DNA of 30,901 nucleotides from an uncultured Atopostipes sp. (GCA_910588235.1 CAJUOQ010000027.1:1-30901); one strand, 5' to 3'; shown: positions 8,126 through 15,936, counted from the stretch's first letter. The notes: generated from the sequence alone by a model not told the origin. Translations and numbers: made by a program.

Positions 8126-8791
8126 TTGGGATTTGATTTTAACTACCTGTTGGAAGTTCTTCCTAACCTTTTTTATGCTGCCAGATTTACTTTATATTTA
8201 ACGCTGGTTGCTTCATTTTTCGGCTTAATCATTGGTCTCATTCTTGCGGTCATCGGTTACTATGAAGTAAAAATTCTGAACCCGCTCGCAAAAGTTTACC
8301 TTTTCATTATGCGCGGTGCTCCGCTGGTAGCTCTGCTCTACTTTTTCTACTATGGAATTGCGAGCTACAGTACCTTTGTCAGTGAAATGGAACCTTTAAA
8401 TGCCGTTTCGATTATTATTAGTCTAACGGCCGGTGGGTTTATGGCTGAAAGTATTCGAGGTGCTTTGCTGTCTGTGGATGAAGGTCAGAAAGACGCCGCT
8501 TATTCATTAGGAATGACCAACGGACAACTCATGCGACGCGTCATTATTCCTCAAGCGGTGAGAATTGCGGTACCGAGTCTATTTAATAATGTCATTAGTA
8601 TCACGAAAATGACATCCTTATCTTTTATGCTTGGTGTGGTCGATGTGATGGGTTCTGCCCGTATTGAAGGTTCTAGAACATTTAGTTATTTCGAAATTTA
8701 TGGGGGCGTCATTATTGTTTATTTAGTCCTTATTGGCTTATTAATGATTGTCCAGAGATACGTCGCGAAAAAATTCTCTGAAGCTTATTAA
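8126..8791 (+). CDS. Amino acid ABC transporter permease (probably cystine/cysteine)
   Basis: Membrane subunit of the importer, 221 residues with about five hydrophobic helices. The cytoplasmic EAA-type loop that docks the ATPase is visible around residues 125-145 (DAAYSLGMTNGQLMRRVIIP). The start is a TTG at 8126: AAAGGATG lies 8 nt upstream, while the only nearby ATG (8116) runs into a stop after two codons. It lies 20 nt after the receptor gene and 21 nt before the ATPase gene. As in most family-3 systems a single permease gene implies a homodimer. Confidence 0.88.
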   Translation: MGFDFNYLLEVLPNLFYAARFTLYLTLVASFFGLIIGLILAVIGYYEVKILNPLAKVYLFIMRGAPLVALLYFFYYGIASYSTFVSEMEPLNAVSIIISLTAGGFMAESIRGALLSVDEGQKDAAYSLGMTNGQLMRRVIIPQAVRIAVPSLFNNVISITKMTSLSFMLGVVDVMGSARIEGSRTFSYFEIYGGVIIVYLVLIGLLMIVQRYVAKKFSEAY

Positions 8792-8812
8792 GTTAGAGAG
8801 AGGAGCAAATCA

Positions 8813-9565
8813 ATGAGTCAAAACATGATTGAAATTCAAAATTTATCCAAATCATTTGGTGAGCACCAAGTGTTGGAAGATATCCATTTAAAAATTAAAG
8901 AAAATGAAATCGTAGCGATTATTGGTCCATCGGGTACAGGGAAATCCACTTTTCTGCGGATGTTAAACTTTTTAGATGAACCGACAACCGGAAAAATGAC
9001 CGTGGGCGATGTGACGATTGATGCTGAAAATTATTCTAAAAAAGATGTCCAGCAGTTACGATTACAGACTTCTATGGTTTTTCAAAATTATAATTTATTT
9101 AAAAATATGACGGCTCTCCAAAATGTGATGGAGTCTCTCGTCACTGTACGCAATGTCCCTGAAGACGAAGCCAAAGAAATCGCCATTGAGCAGTTAGAAA
9201 AAGTCGGTTTAGCCGAAAGACAGGATGCTTATCCTTCGCAATTATCTGGTGGGCAACAGCAGCGAGTGGGGATCGCACGCGCATTAGCTGTCAATCCCAA
9301 AGTTCTCTTATTTGATGAACCAACTTCTGCGCTTGATCCTATGCTTGTATCGGAAGTTTTACAGACTATTAAACATCTGGTGGAAACAGACAATATCACG
9401 ATGCTGCTCGTCACGCACGAGATTTCTTTCGCTAAAGACATTGCTTCTCGGGTGCTTTTTATGAATGAGGGACGGATCGCAGAGGACGGCACACCGGACG
9501 AAATATTAAACCACCCGGAAGATGAAACCTTACAACAATTCTTGAATATTAATCAATACAATTAA
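8813..9565 (+). CDS. Amino acid ABC transporter ATP-binding protein (probably cystine/cysteine)
   Basis: Cytoplasmic ATPase energising the importer, 250 residues. It has Walker A GPSGTGKST (38-46), Q-loop VFQNYNLF, signature LSGGQQQRVGIARAL, Walker B VLLFDEPTSALDP and the switch histidine in LLVTHE. All catalytic motifs are intact. GAGAGGAG precedes the ATG. It closes the T-box-controlled operon and is followed directly by a terminator. The closest functional group is the cystine/polar amino acid (TcyC/GlnQ-like) ATPases; the assignment to Cys comes from the leader. Confidence 0.9.
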   Translation: MSQNMIEIQNLSKSFGEHQVLEDIHLKIKENEIVAIIGPSGTGKSTFLRMLNFLDEPTTGKMTVGDVTIDAENYSKKDVQQLRLQTSMVFQNYNLFKNMTALQNVMESLVTVRNVPEDEAKEIAIEQLEKVGLAERQDAYPSQLSGGQQQRVGIARALAVNPKVLLFDEPTSALDPMLVSEVLQTIKHLVETDNITMLLVTHEISFAKDIASRVLFMNEGRIAEDGTPDEILNHPEDETLQQFLNINQYN

Positions 9566-9573
9566 ATAGAAAG

Positions 9574-9609
9574 AGGACGCCAACCCATGAATCGGTTGGG
9601 TCCTTTTTT
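9574..9609 (+). terminator. Rho-independent terminator after the amino acid ABC operon
   Basis: AGGAC-CCAACC and GGTTGG-TCCT arms around an ATGAAT-type loop, then TTTTTT. Read on the minus strand the tail is CTCTTTCTATTT, so it may also stop the convergent pyrFE-MFS transcript. Confidence 0.85.
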
Positions 9610-9653
9610 ATCTTATACCTCATTCAGTGATCCAAGGTCATAAGAAGTCCCTA

Positions 9654-10874
9654 TTATTTTACTGCTTGTGTACTCGGCTGGTAATTTTCTTTTTTCAAAT
9701 CAGGGATGCTTAACATGGTCAATAAACTGACGCCATATAAACTCGCCAGGAAAAGCATCACCATCGGTATCCCAGAATGGTCTAAGATCATGCCGATAAT
9801 AACAGAAGAGAAGCCGCCAACTGCTCGACCAACGTTTAAAATCGTATTATTCGCGATGGTCCGGATGCGTTGCGGATATAATAAAGTCGTCACCGTCGCA
9901 TAGCCGGTAAACATGCCATTAACGAAGAAACCAACAACGGCTCCGCCTAGAATCATTGTGAAGGTCGTGTTCGCCAATGTAAACAAATACACAGAGAGTG
10001 CGGAACAAATTAAGAAACTGCCAAAACTTTTTCTAGGGCCTATTCTATCGATCATCTGCCCAAAAACAAACATCCCGATACACATACCTATAATGGTGGC
10101 AATCATCCATTGCGATGAATCACTCACCGAAACCCCTAACTGAGACTGCATCATCGTAGGGAGCCAGTTCATCATCCCAAAGTAGCCGGCGATTTGAATC
10201 GTCGCCATCAACATCAAAGAAAGAGTGAGTCGGCTCAATTGTGGGGTCGCAAATAATTCTTTGATTTGTGGGGGGTTCTTTTCCGTCTGTGGCGTCGTTT
10301 CGGCTCCTGTTTCTGTAATCGCTGGGGCATCTATGAAAAAGTGAGCCCACACAATGAGTACTACCGGCAGAAAACCGAAGAGAAACAAACCACGCCAACC
10401 TAATCTCGGCGCTATCAAGGCCGCAAGAATAGCAGCTAAGATAGAGCCTATTTGACCTACAATGCCATTGAGAGACGCGATTCTGCCCATTTTATTTAAA
10501 GGAACAATACCCGCCATAATTGAAATGGCCACCCCATACTCACCACCCACGCCGACACCTGAAATGAAACGCAAGAGGTAAAGGATGTAAATATTATCTA
10601 CAAAGAAGATAAAGCCAGTGGCTAGACTAAAAATCAAAACGGTTATTTTAAAAATATGAAATTTATTATACCGATCAGCAAGGACTCCAAAAAGTAAACC
10701 GCCTACTAACATTCCCAGATTTGTAATCGTGCCGATCCAGCCGGCTTCTGACCCTGATAGATTCAAATCTGCAATAATACTCGAAAGGGAGAAGGATAGA
10801 AACATCACATTCATATCATCTAAGCCTGAGCCTAAGATAGCCGTTCCTAATACCCGTTTATCATTTGTTTTCAT
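9654..10874 (-). CDS. MFS transporter, sugar/aromatic-acid:H+ symporter-like, in the pyrFE operon
   Basis: Twelve-helix secondary transporter of about 406 residues. The MFS loop-2/3 signature is present as GVLADRYNK, and RFISGVGVGGEYGVAISIMAG is typical of the PF00083/aromatic-acid symporter branch, which includes the nicotinate carrier NiaP. The start is taken at the ATG (10874), since AAGGAG lies 11 nt upstream; a GTG 12 nt earlier overlaps that site. The gene begins about 25 nt after pyrE on the same strand, with no terminator between, so it is the third gene of pyrF-pyrE-MFS. Because PyrE and PyrF convert orotate to UMP, the likely cargo is orotate or another pyrimidine precursor. That is inference from context; the family also carries other organic acids and sugars. 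Confidence 0.8.
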   Translation of the reverse strand: MKTNDKRVLGTAILGSGLDDMNVMFLSFSLSSIIADLNLSGSEAGWIGTITNLGMLVGGLLFGVLADRYNKFHIFKITVLIFSLATGFIFFVDNIYILYLLRFISGVGVGGEYGVAISIMAGIVPLNKMGRIASLNGIVGQIGSILAAILAALIAPRLGWRGLFLFGFLPVVLIVWAHFFIDAPAITETGAETTPQTEKNPPQIKELFATPQLSRLTLSLMLMATIQIAGYFGMMNWLPTMMQSQLGVSVSDSSQWMIATIIGMCIGMFVFGQMIDRIGPRKSFGSFLICSALSVYLFTLANTTFTMILGGAVVGFFVNGMFTGYATVTTLLYPQRIRTIANNTILNVGRAVGGFSSVIIGMILDHSGIPMVMLFLASLYGVSLLTMLSIPDLKKENYQPSTQAVK

Positions 10875-10899
10875 ATAATAACCCACTCCTTCTATTATT

Positions 10900-11541
10900 T
10901 TAGTTCGCTTCCTGTGACCATTTCACCGGATCTTTATACCAATCCGTCAAAGTCTCTTTAAAGGGAAGCAGTTCCTCCTCTTGAACAGCGACTTCAATTA
11001 ATTCCGGATAAGTCGTCAAGGTCTGTAAATCATAGGTTTGCTCTGCAAAAGCTGCACGTCCTTCGTCCAAGAGGTAACTAAAAATAGCGGCACACCCGAT
11101 GACTTCTCCCCCCGCTGCGGTTACTTTATCGGCAGCTTCGATGACACTGCCTCCCGTACTAATCAAGTCTTCAATCATCACGACTTTTTGTTTTTTCTGC
11201 AGGGAACCTTCAATCGCACTATTTTTACCATGGTCTTTATTGCTTGAACGAACATAAATCATCGGTAGACCAAGCTTATCAGCCACAATAGCCGCATGAG
11301 GAATCCCTGCGGTAGCAGTGCCTGCAATCACTTCCACTTCGGGATAGTTTTCTTGGATTAAGTGTGCCAGTTCATTTTCGATAAATGTTCGAACTTCAGG
11401 GAAACTCATAATTAAACGATTATCACAATAAATCGGTGCTTTTAGCCCACTCGACCATATATAAGGATCCGCTGGTTTTAGTGAAACAGCCTCAATATCT
11501 AAAAGTGCTTTTGCTACTTGCGAAGAAATGTTATTCGTCAT
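10900..11541 (-). CDS. pyrE: Orotate phosphoribosyltransferase
   Basis: Joins orotate to PRPP to give orotidine 5'-monophosphate, the penultimate step to UMP. The 213-residue protein has the PRPP-binding motif VVMIEDLISTGGS (Glu124-Asp125). The N-terminal orotate-binding region contains WSSGLKAPIYCDNR (29-42), and the flexible-loop residues lie in SSNKDHGKN. All are intact. Its ATG lies inside the end of pyrF (11-nt overlap), so the two are translationally coupled. The MFS gene follows. The earlier de novo genes (carAB, pyrB, pyrC, pyrD) are not in the window. Confidence 0.95.
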   Translation of the reverse strand: MTNNISSQVAKALLDIEAVSLKPADPYIWSSGLKAPIYCDNRLIMSFPEVRTFIENELAHLIQENYPEVEVIAGTATAGIPHAAIVADKLGLPMIYVRSSNKDHGKNSAIEGSLQKKQKVVMIEDLISTGGSVIEAADKVTAAGGEVIGCAAIFSYLLDEGRAAFAEQTYDLQTLTTYPELIEVAVQEEELLPFKETLTDWYKDPVKWSQEAN

Positions 11542-12274
11542 TAGCTTTCATCCTTTCTGTTAATGCCTGTGCCCATGAAGCTTGAATTTCTTTATAAGCA
11601 GAGAGTGGATCTTTTGCTTGGGTAATCGGTCGACCCACCACGATATAGTCACTACCACCTTTTGCAGCATTTTTAGGCGTGGCGAACCGCGTCTGATCAT
11701 CCATGGTTTGTTGGGTCATACGGATACCTGGCGTGACCGTTAAAAATTCAGATGCTATCTGTTCATGAATTTTTCTAGCTTCTAAAGGGGAACAGACCAC
11801 CCCATCCATACCCGAGGTAAAAGCTAACGCGGCATAATGCAAGATACTCTCTTCTAGCGTGGCATACGTTTGCTGTTCTTCTTTTATTTCTTGACCGGAT
11901 AAAGAAGTTAGCTGAGTGACCGCTAGTAATTTGGGGCGCTGTTTTCCAGCAGGTGTCCCTGCTTCCAGTCCTTCTCTAGCAGCTTCCATCATTTTTCTGC
12001 CTCCTTGCGCATGGACATTGACCATGCCCACCCCCAATTGAGCTAAGACTTTCATCGTCTTTTTGACTGTATTTGGAATATCATGCAGCTTTAAGTCCAA
12101 AAAAATATCGTGATTGGAATCAATAAGATCAATCACGATATCAGGACCACTGGAATAAAATAACTCCATTCCAATTTTAATATTTAATTTTTCAATACCT
12201 AATGAATCAATAAAATTATGAACTTCCGATGCTTGATTAAAATCGCATGCGATAATCGGTTGTCTACGTTCCAT
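11531..12274 (-). CDS. pyrF: Orotidine 5'-phosphate decarboxylase
   Basis: Decarboxylates OMP to UMP. The catalytic DxKxxD array is seen in FLDLKLHDIPNT (Asp60, Lys62, Asp65), with Lys33 in IKIGMEL and a phosphate-binding GSDYIVVGRPI near the C-terminus. The start is the ATG at 12274 (MERRQPIIACDF). An in-frame ATG 33 nt upstream lies at about the predicted transcript start, whereas AGGAAGGGG is well placed for the inner ATG. That gives 247 residues, normal for the short bacterial form. It is the first gene of the pyrF-pyrE-MFS operon. Confidence 0.94.
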   Translation of the reverse strand: MERRQPIIACDFNQASEVHNFIDSLGIEKLNIKIGMELFYSSGPDIVIDLIDSNHDIFLDLKLHDIPNTVKKTMKVLAQLGVGMVNVHAQGGRKMMEAAREGLEAGTPAGKQRPKLLAVTQLTSLSGQEIKEEQQTYATLEESILHYAALAFTSGMDGVVCSPLEARKIHEQIASEFLTVTPGIRMTQQTMDDQTRFATPKNAAKGGSDYIVVGRPITQAKDPLSAYKEIQASWAQALTERMKANDE

Positions 12275-12316
12275 TGTCAAATCCCCTTCCTGTTTATTGT
12301 TTGCCAAACTTTAAAC

Positions 12317-12345
12317 ATTATAAGGGGTGTCCCATTCTTTGTCAA
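12317..12345 (-). promoter_or_regulatory. Consensus sigma-A promoter of pyrFE-MFS
   Basis: On the minus strand TTGACA (12340-12345), exactly 17 bp, TATAAT (12317-12322): a full match to consensus. The leader to pyrF is only about 35-40 nt, too short for a PyrR attenuator. Confidence 0.85.
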
Positions 12346-12388
12346 TTATTTTTAGACACTTTCTATCAAAGATTTTTTAGCATTAATA

Positions 12389-12433
12389 TGCCCTCCGAAA
12401 GTTTGAGTAAAAACTCTAACTTAACGAAGGGCA
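12389..12433 (-). other. Long inverted repeat between gpmA and pyrF, possible terminator without U-tract
   Basis: TGCCCTCCG (12389-12397) and CGAAGGGCA (12425-12433) pair over 9 positions with one G-T. AAGTT/AACTT and GAGT/ACTC extend the stem inward to a loop of four A. It lies downstream of gpmA, but neither strand has a T-run after it, so it is either an atypical terminator or a small repeat element. Confidence 0.55.
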
Positions 12434-12466
12434 CTTCAAGACACACTTACGCTAACTTTTTTTAAA

Positions 12467-13153
12467 TTAAAGATAATATTTTTGAATAACCTCTAAATCG
12501 TCATCTAATTCATAGACTAAGGGTTGTCCTGTTGGAATTTCGAGTTCCATAATATCTTCATCTGAAATTTCTTCAATATACTTCGCTAAGGCGCGTAAAG
12601 AGTTCCCATGCGCGGCAACTAAGACTGTTTTATCATCTAAGACCGCTGGCGCGATATGATCTTCCCAAAATGGAATAACGCGCGCTAAGGTCGTTTCTAA
12701 ATTCTCACCCATGGGAATCACACGTTTTTGTAAATGCGCATAACGTCGATCATTTAAAGCCGAATGCGGATCATCCGGGTCTAACATAGGGGGTAAAGTA
12801 TCATAGGAACGACGCCATAATTGTACTTGCTCCGCTCCATATTCATCCGCTGTTTCTTGTTTGTTTAACCCTTGGAGCGCTCCATAATGTCGTTCATTTA
12901 AGCGCCAAGTTTTAATCTCGGGCACCCATAGTTGGTCGGAGTCCTCTAAAACAATATGGCAAGTCTTGATCGCTCGTTTTAAAACTGACGTAAAAGCTAA
13001 GTCAAATTCAATCCCCGCTTCTTTTAACTTCCGTCCTGCTTCATGTGCTTCTTCTATCCCCTGGTCATCCAAAGCCACATCGACCCAACCGGTAAATTGG
13101 TTCGAAGCATTCCATTCACTGCGTCCATGACGTACAAACACAATTTTTTTCAT
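12467..13153 (-). CDS. gpmA: 2,3-bisphosphoglycerate-dependent phosphoglycerate mutase
   Basis: Interconverts 3- and 2-phosphoglycerate in glycolysis. The phosphoacceptor histidine is in FVRHGRSEWN (His9). Glu87 lies in LNERHYGALQG and the second histidine in VAAHGNSLRAL (His182). Length is 228 residues, standard for dPGM. The start is the ATG at 13153, because AAGGGAGG lies 7 nt upstream; an ATG 18 nt earlier lies ahead of that site. A TATAAT (13190-13195) upstream is a possible -10, but no clear -35 accompanies it. Monocistronic by spacing. Confidence 0.95.
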   Translation of the reverse strand: MKKIVFVRHGRSEWNASNQFTGWVDVALDDQGIEEAHEAGRKLKEAGIEFDLAFTSVLKRAIKTCHIVLEDSDQLWVPEIKTWRLNERHYGALQGLNKQETADEYGAEQVQLWRRSYDTLPPMLDPDDPHSALNDRRYAHLQKRVIPMGENLETTLARVIPFWEDHIAPAVLDDKTVLVAAHGNSLRALAKYIEEISDEDIMELEIPTGQPLVYELDDDLEVIQKYYL

Positions 13154-13239
13154 GTTTAGCCTCCCTTTCATTCTTTCATCTACAGGCTCATTATATACCT
13201 TCGCCAGATTTGAATAAACTGAACTGTTTAACTAGCTCT

Positions 13240-14577
13240 TTAAGCATAAATCGATGGTAAATCACTGGCAATCGTTGGATAAGCGAGAATCATTTGCGCA
13301 ACTTCTGCAGACGGTGTTTTTTGATCAATTAATAAGCTAAAGAAATTGATCAGATCATCGGCTCGTTGATTAATACAAGTTGCTCCCACTAATAAACCGG
13401 TGTCACGCTCGGTGACAATCTTTATTTTCGAAACCGGCTCGTTCACACGGCGATAGCTAAACCAAGAAGTCGCGTCGATCTCTGATACTTCATAATCTTC
13501 TTGTTCAGCCGCTTCTGTGGGAGTGATGCCTGTTTGCGCTAATTTAGGGCTCGCAAACACGACGGTCGGAATCGTTGGATAAGTAATTTTTTCCTTTGTT
13601 TCTCCAGTAAGGTAGCTGACGAGATAGTCCCCTTCAAAAGTAGAAACAGGGGTTAATTTAGGTTGTTCTTTAGCTAATACATCACCACAAGCAAAGATAT
13701 GGTCATTAGCCGTTTGTAGATATTCATTGACAGTAATGCCTTGTTTTTCAACTTCTACGCCAGCCTTTTCTAATTCCAACTCTTCGATATTGGGCTCACG
13801 TCCTGTCGCACAAAAGATTTGATCACTTGTTAATTCAAACCCTTCTCCATCGGTTAAAAGGAAACCATCTTCTATTTTCTCAATTTTTTCAGTCTCAATG
13901 TTGAAATGAAAGTGGACGCCCTTTGCTTCCAATTGTTGGACGATCTCATTGACGAATTCTTCCTCAAAAGCTTTTAACGGATGATCATTGTGCTGAATCA
14001 GATGAACTTCAGCCCCAGCGGCATTCGCGATCGCTGCTAACTCAAAGGCAATGTAGCCTCCACCCACGAAGGTAATCATTGCCGGCATCTCAGGTAAAGA
14101 TAAAAAGTCATCACTTGTTAAAAAGTGCTCGCTACCTTCAATCGGTAAAATAGAAGGTTTTGCACCCGCTGCAACAACGAAATATTCCGCAGTCACTGTC
14201 TCTTCGTTCACTTGTAAGGTTTCTTCATCAATAAATTGCGCACTGCCTGTAATCGTTTCAACACCTGCTGACTGCAAGCTTTCTTGACTCGATTGCGGAA
14301 CAGGATCAGTAAAGGTTTCTTTAAACGCCATTAAATCCGGCCAATTAACTGCAGGTGTTTCTGTAAAACCTTTGTCGATTAATTGCGTGACATGGTCTTT
14401 GGCTTCAACCGCAGCTAATAATACTTTTTTTGGGTCACACCCGCGGTTCGGACAAGTTCCGCCCCAGAGATCATTTTCGATAATTGCTACTTTTTTCCCC
14501 GCTGCTGCCAAACCATTCGCGATAGCTGTGCCACCAACACCACTACCAATTACTACTGCATCATACATTTTATCCAT
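13240..14577 (-). CDS. FAD-dependent pyridine nucleotide-disulfide oxidoreductase
   Basis: Flavoprotein of the glutathione reductase/dihydrolipoamide dehydrogenase fold, 445 residues. The FAD-binding motif is VVIGSGVGGTAIANGLAAAG near the N-terminus. The redox disulfide is in GGTCPNRGCDPKK (Cys42-Cys47). The NAD(P)H motif VGGGYIAFELAA sits near residue 170 and the second FAD contact is IFACGDV. The C-terminal dimerisation domain ends in ILAYPTIASDLPS. The His-Glu pair (HPTxxE) of true glutathione or mercuric reductases is therefore replaced by Tyr and Asp. The substrate is unknown; many lactic bacteria have such proteins annotated as glutathione reductase. AAAGGGG lies 8 nt before the ATG. 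It is divergent from nth. Confidence 0.88.
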   Translation of the reverse strand: MDKMYDAVVIGSGVGGTAIANGLAAAGKKVAIIENDLWGGTCPNRGCDPKKVLLAAVEAKDHVTQLIDKGFTETPAVNWPDLMAFKETFTDPVPQSSQESLQSAGVETITGSAQFIDEETLQVNEETVTAEYFVVAAGAKPSILPIEGSEHFLTSDDFLSLPEMPAMITFVGGGYIAFELAAIANAAGAEVHLIQHNDHPLKAFEEEFVNEIVQQLEAKGVHFHFNIETEKIEKIEDGFLLTDGEGFELTSDQIFCATGREPNIEELELEKAGVEVEKQGITVNEYLQTANDHIFACGDVLAKEQPKLTPVSTFEGDYLVSYLTGETKEKITYPTIPTVVFASPKLAQTGITPTEAAEQEDYEVSEIDATSWFSYRRVNEPVSKIKIVTERDTGLLVGATCINQRADDLINFFSLLIDQKTPSAEVAQMILAYPTIASDLPSIYA

Positions 14578-14757
14578 TTATAAAACCCCTTTCAAATTAT
14601 TTTTACCACAGATGGCCTACATTTACCACTGACTAACCTTATAAAAAGCACATATCTTCAAATTTTTTAAGCCCAGCAAGAGGCAAAGCAATTGATTTAT
14701 GAATGAAGGTAAAAGGATTACAATAGAGGTACAGAAAGTATAGAAAGGAAGATTGTT

Positions 14758-15465
14758 GTGTCTGAAGAAGTTATATTAAATGATAAAGAAGTCATCGAAT
14801 CGATCAAAGCGATAACTAAAATTTATCCTGAACTCGGAACCGCCTTAAAGTATGAAAGTAATTTTCAATTATTATGTGCGGTTATTTTAAGTGCCCAGAC
14901 CACTGATATCTCGGTGAATAAAGTGACCCCAGCTTTGTTTGAAAGCTTCCCCACTCCTGAAGCGATGGCTGCTGCACCGGTCGAAGACATTAAAGAACAT
15001 ATCCGGAGTATTGGCTTATATAATAATAAATCTAAATATTTAAAAAATATGGCGCAAGCCTTGTTAGACAAATTTGACGGCGAAGTCCCTCATACTCGTA
15101 AAGAACTAATGTCCCTGCCGGGCGTTGGACGGAAAACAGCCAATGTCGTTTTAACTAACGGCTTTCAAACCCCTGCTTTTGCGGTCGATACCCATGTCGA
15201 TCGCGTTTCGAAAAAACTGCATTTCGTCCCTAAAAATGCTTCTGTCCCCGCTGTTGAAGACATTATGACCGATAAACTACCATCTGAAATGTGGTATCCG
15301 GCGCATCATTCGATCTTATTATTCGGTCGTCACCAATGCGTCGCACGTAAACATGATCATACTGAATGCCTGAAACGCATTAAAGAGGCGCTGCCTAAAA
15401 ATGATACGGCTAAAAGTGCATTTCAAAAAATGCTGACTGAAATCAATGAAGAAGAAATAATATAA
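14758..15465 (+). CDS. nth: Endonuclease III-type DNA glycosylase, incomplete [4Fe-4S] motif
   Basis: Base-excision-repair glycosylase/AP lyase for oxidised pyrimidines. The helix-hairpin-helix LPGVGRKTANVV carries the catalytic Lys126, and AVDTHVDRV carries the catalytic Asp144, so activity should be kept. The C-terminal cluster loop, normally C-x6-C-x2-C-x5-C, here reads Cys194, His201, Cys204, Glu210, so two of the four iron ligands are missing. The start is GTG at 14758, with AAAGGA about 8 nt upstream; 235 residues, slightly longer than usual. It stands alone before a strong terminator. Catalytic identity is firm; absence of a cluster is inferred from the missing cysteines. Confidence 0.9.
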   Translation: MSEEVILNDKEVIESIKAITKIYPELGTALKYESNFQLLCAVILSAQTTDISVNKVTPALFESFPTPEAMAAAPVEDIKEHIRSIGLYNNKSKYLKNMAQALLDKFDGEVPHTRKELMSLPGVGRKTANVVLTNGFQTPAFAVDTHVDRVSKKLHFVPKNASVPAVEDIMTDKLPSEMWYPAHHSILLFGRHQCVARKHDHTECLKRIKEALPKNDTAKSAFQKMLTEINEEEII

Positions 15466-15475
15466 ATGAACAATA

Positions 15476-15509
15476 AAAAATCCTGCCCTTTTTGCAAGGC
15501 AGGATTTTT
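15476..15509. terminator. Bidirectional terminator between nth and the rpsN operon
   Basis: TCCTGCC (15481-15487) and GGCAGGA (15498-15504), flanked by A-run and T-run, form a symmetrical hairpin that works for nth (plus) and for the 40-aa gene (minus). Confidence 0.9.
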
Positions 15510-15632
15510 CTATTTGATTCCTTTTTGTTGTTGTTTATATTCTTTAATCACTCTTAAGCCGCGGCGTGCCGTCTTTTTATTAGGACTTTTCATCATCCGC
15601 TGAGCTGTTGCTAAATCGACTTTCTTAGACAT
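15510..15632 (-). CDS. Small basic 40-aa protein, co-transcribed with Zur-controlled rpsN
   Basis: A short gene, easily missed. A strong AGAGGAGGA site precedes ATG, and 40 codons follow (begins MSKKVDLATAQRMMKSPN, ends KQQQKGIK) before TAG. The product is very basic, probably two short helices, without cysteines or membrane segments. It starts 34 nt after the rpsN stop on the same strand and ends at the shared terminator, so it belongs to the rpsN transcript and falls under the Zur box. I recall similar ~40-residue proteins of Lactobacillales being labelled putative metal homeostasis proteins, but the function is unknown and I cannot confirm the family here. Confidence 0.75.
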   Translation of the reverse strand: MSKKVDLATAQRMMKSPNKKTARRGLRVIKEYKQQQKGIK

Positions 15633-15666
15633 CGGCATTCCTCCTCTAGTGAGCTTTCACTCTTTT

Positions 15667-15936
15667 TTACCAGCTAGCTTTTCTGACCCCAGGGATTTTC
15701 CCTTCGTGAGCTAATTTGCGAAAGTTTATTCGTGACATATCAAATTTTCGCATATAACCACGTGGGCGTCCGTCTAGGCGATCACGATTCTGTATTCGTG
15801 TCGGTGAAGCATCTCTTGGTAACTTAGAGAGTCCTTCATAGTCTTTATTGTCTTTTAATTCTTGTCTAAGAGCTGCATACTTTTCGACTGTACGACGTTG
15901 TCTTTTTAATTTCTCTATTTTAGATTTTTTAGCCAT
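15667..15936 (-). CDS. rpsN: 30S ribosomal protein S14, zinc-independent paralogue
   Basis: Ribosomal protein of the small-subunit head. At 89 residues with no cysteine at all, it is the C-minus form; the 61-residue zinc-binding form carries two CxxC motifs. The conserved core is intact (RIQNRDRLDGRPRGYMRKFD and SRINFRKLAHEGKIPGVRKASW region). C-minus S14 commonly replaces the zinc form when zinc is scarce. That fits the perfect Zur palindrome over the transcript start. AAAGGA lies about 13 nt before the ATG, a slightly long spacing. It is the first gene of a two-gene operon with the 40-aa protein. Confidence 0.95.
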   Translation of the reverse strand: MAKKSKIEKLKRQRRTVEKYAALRQELKDNKDYEGLSKLPRDASPTRIQNRDRLDGRPRGYMRKFDMSRINFRKLAHEGKIPGVRKASW

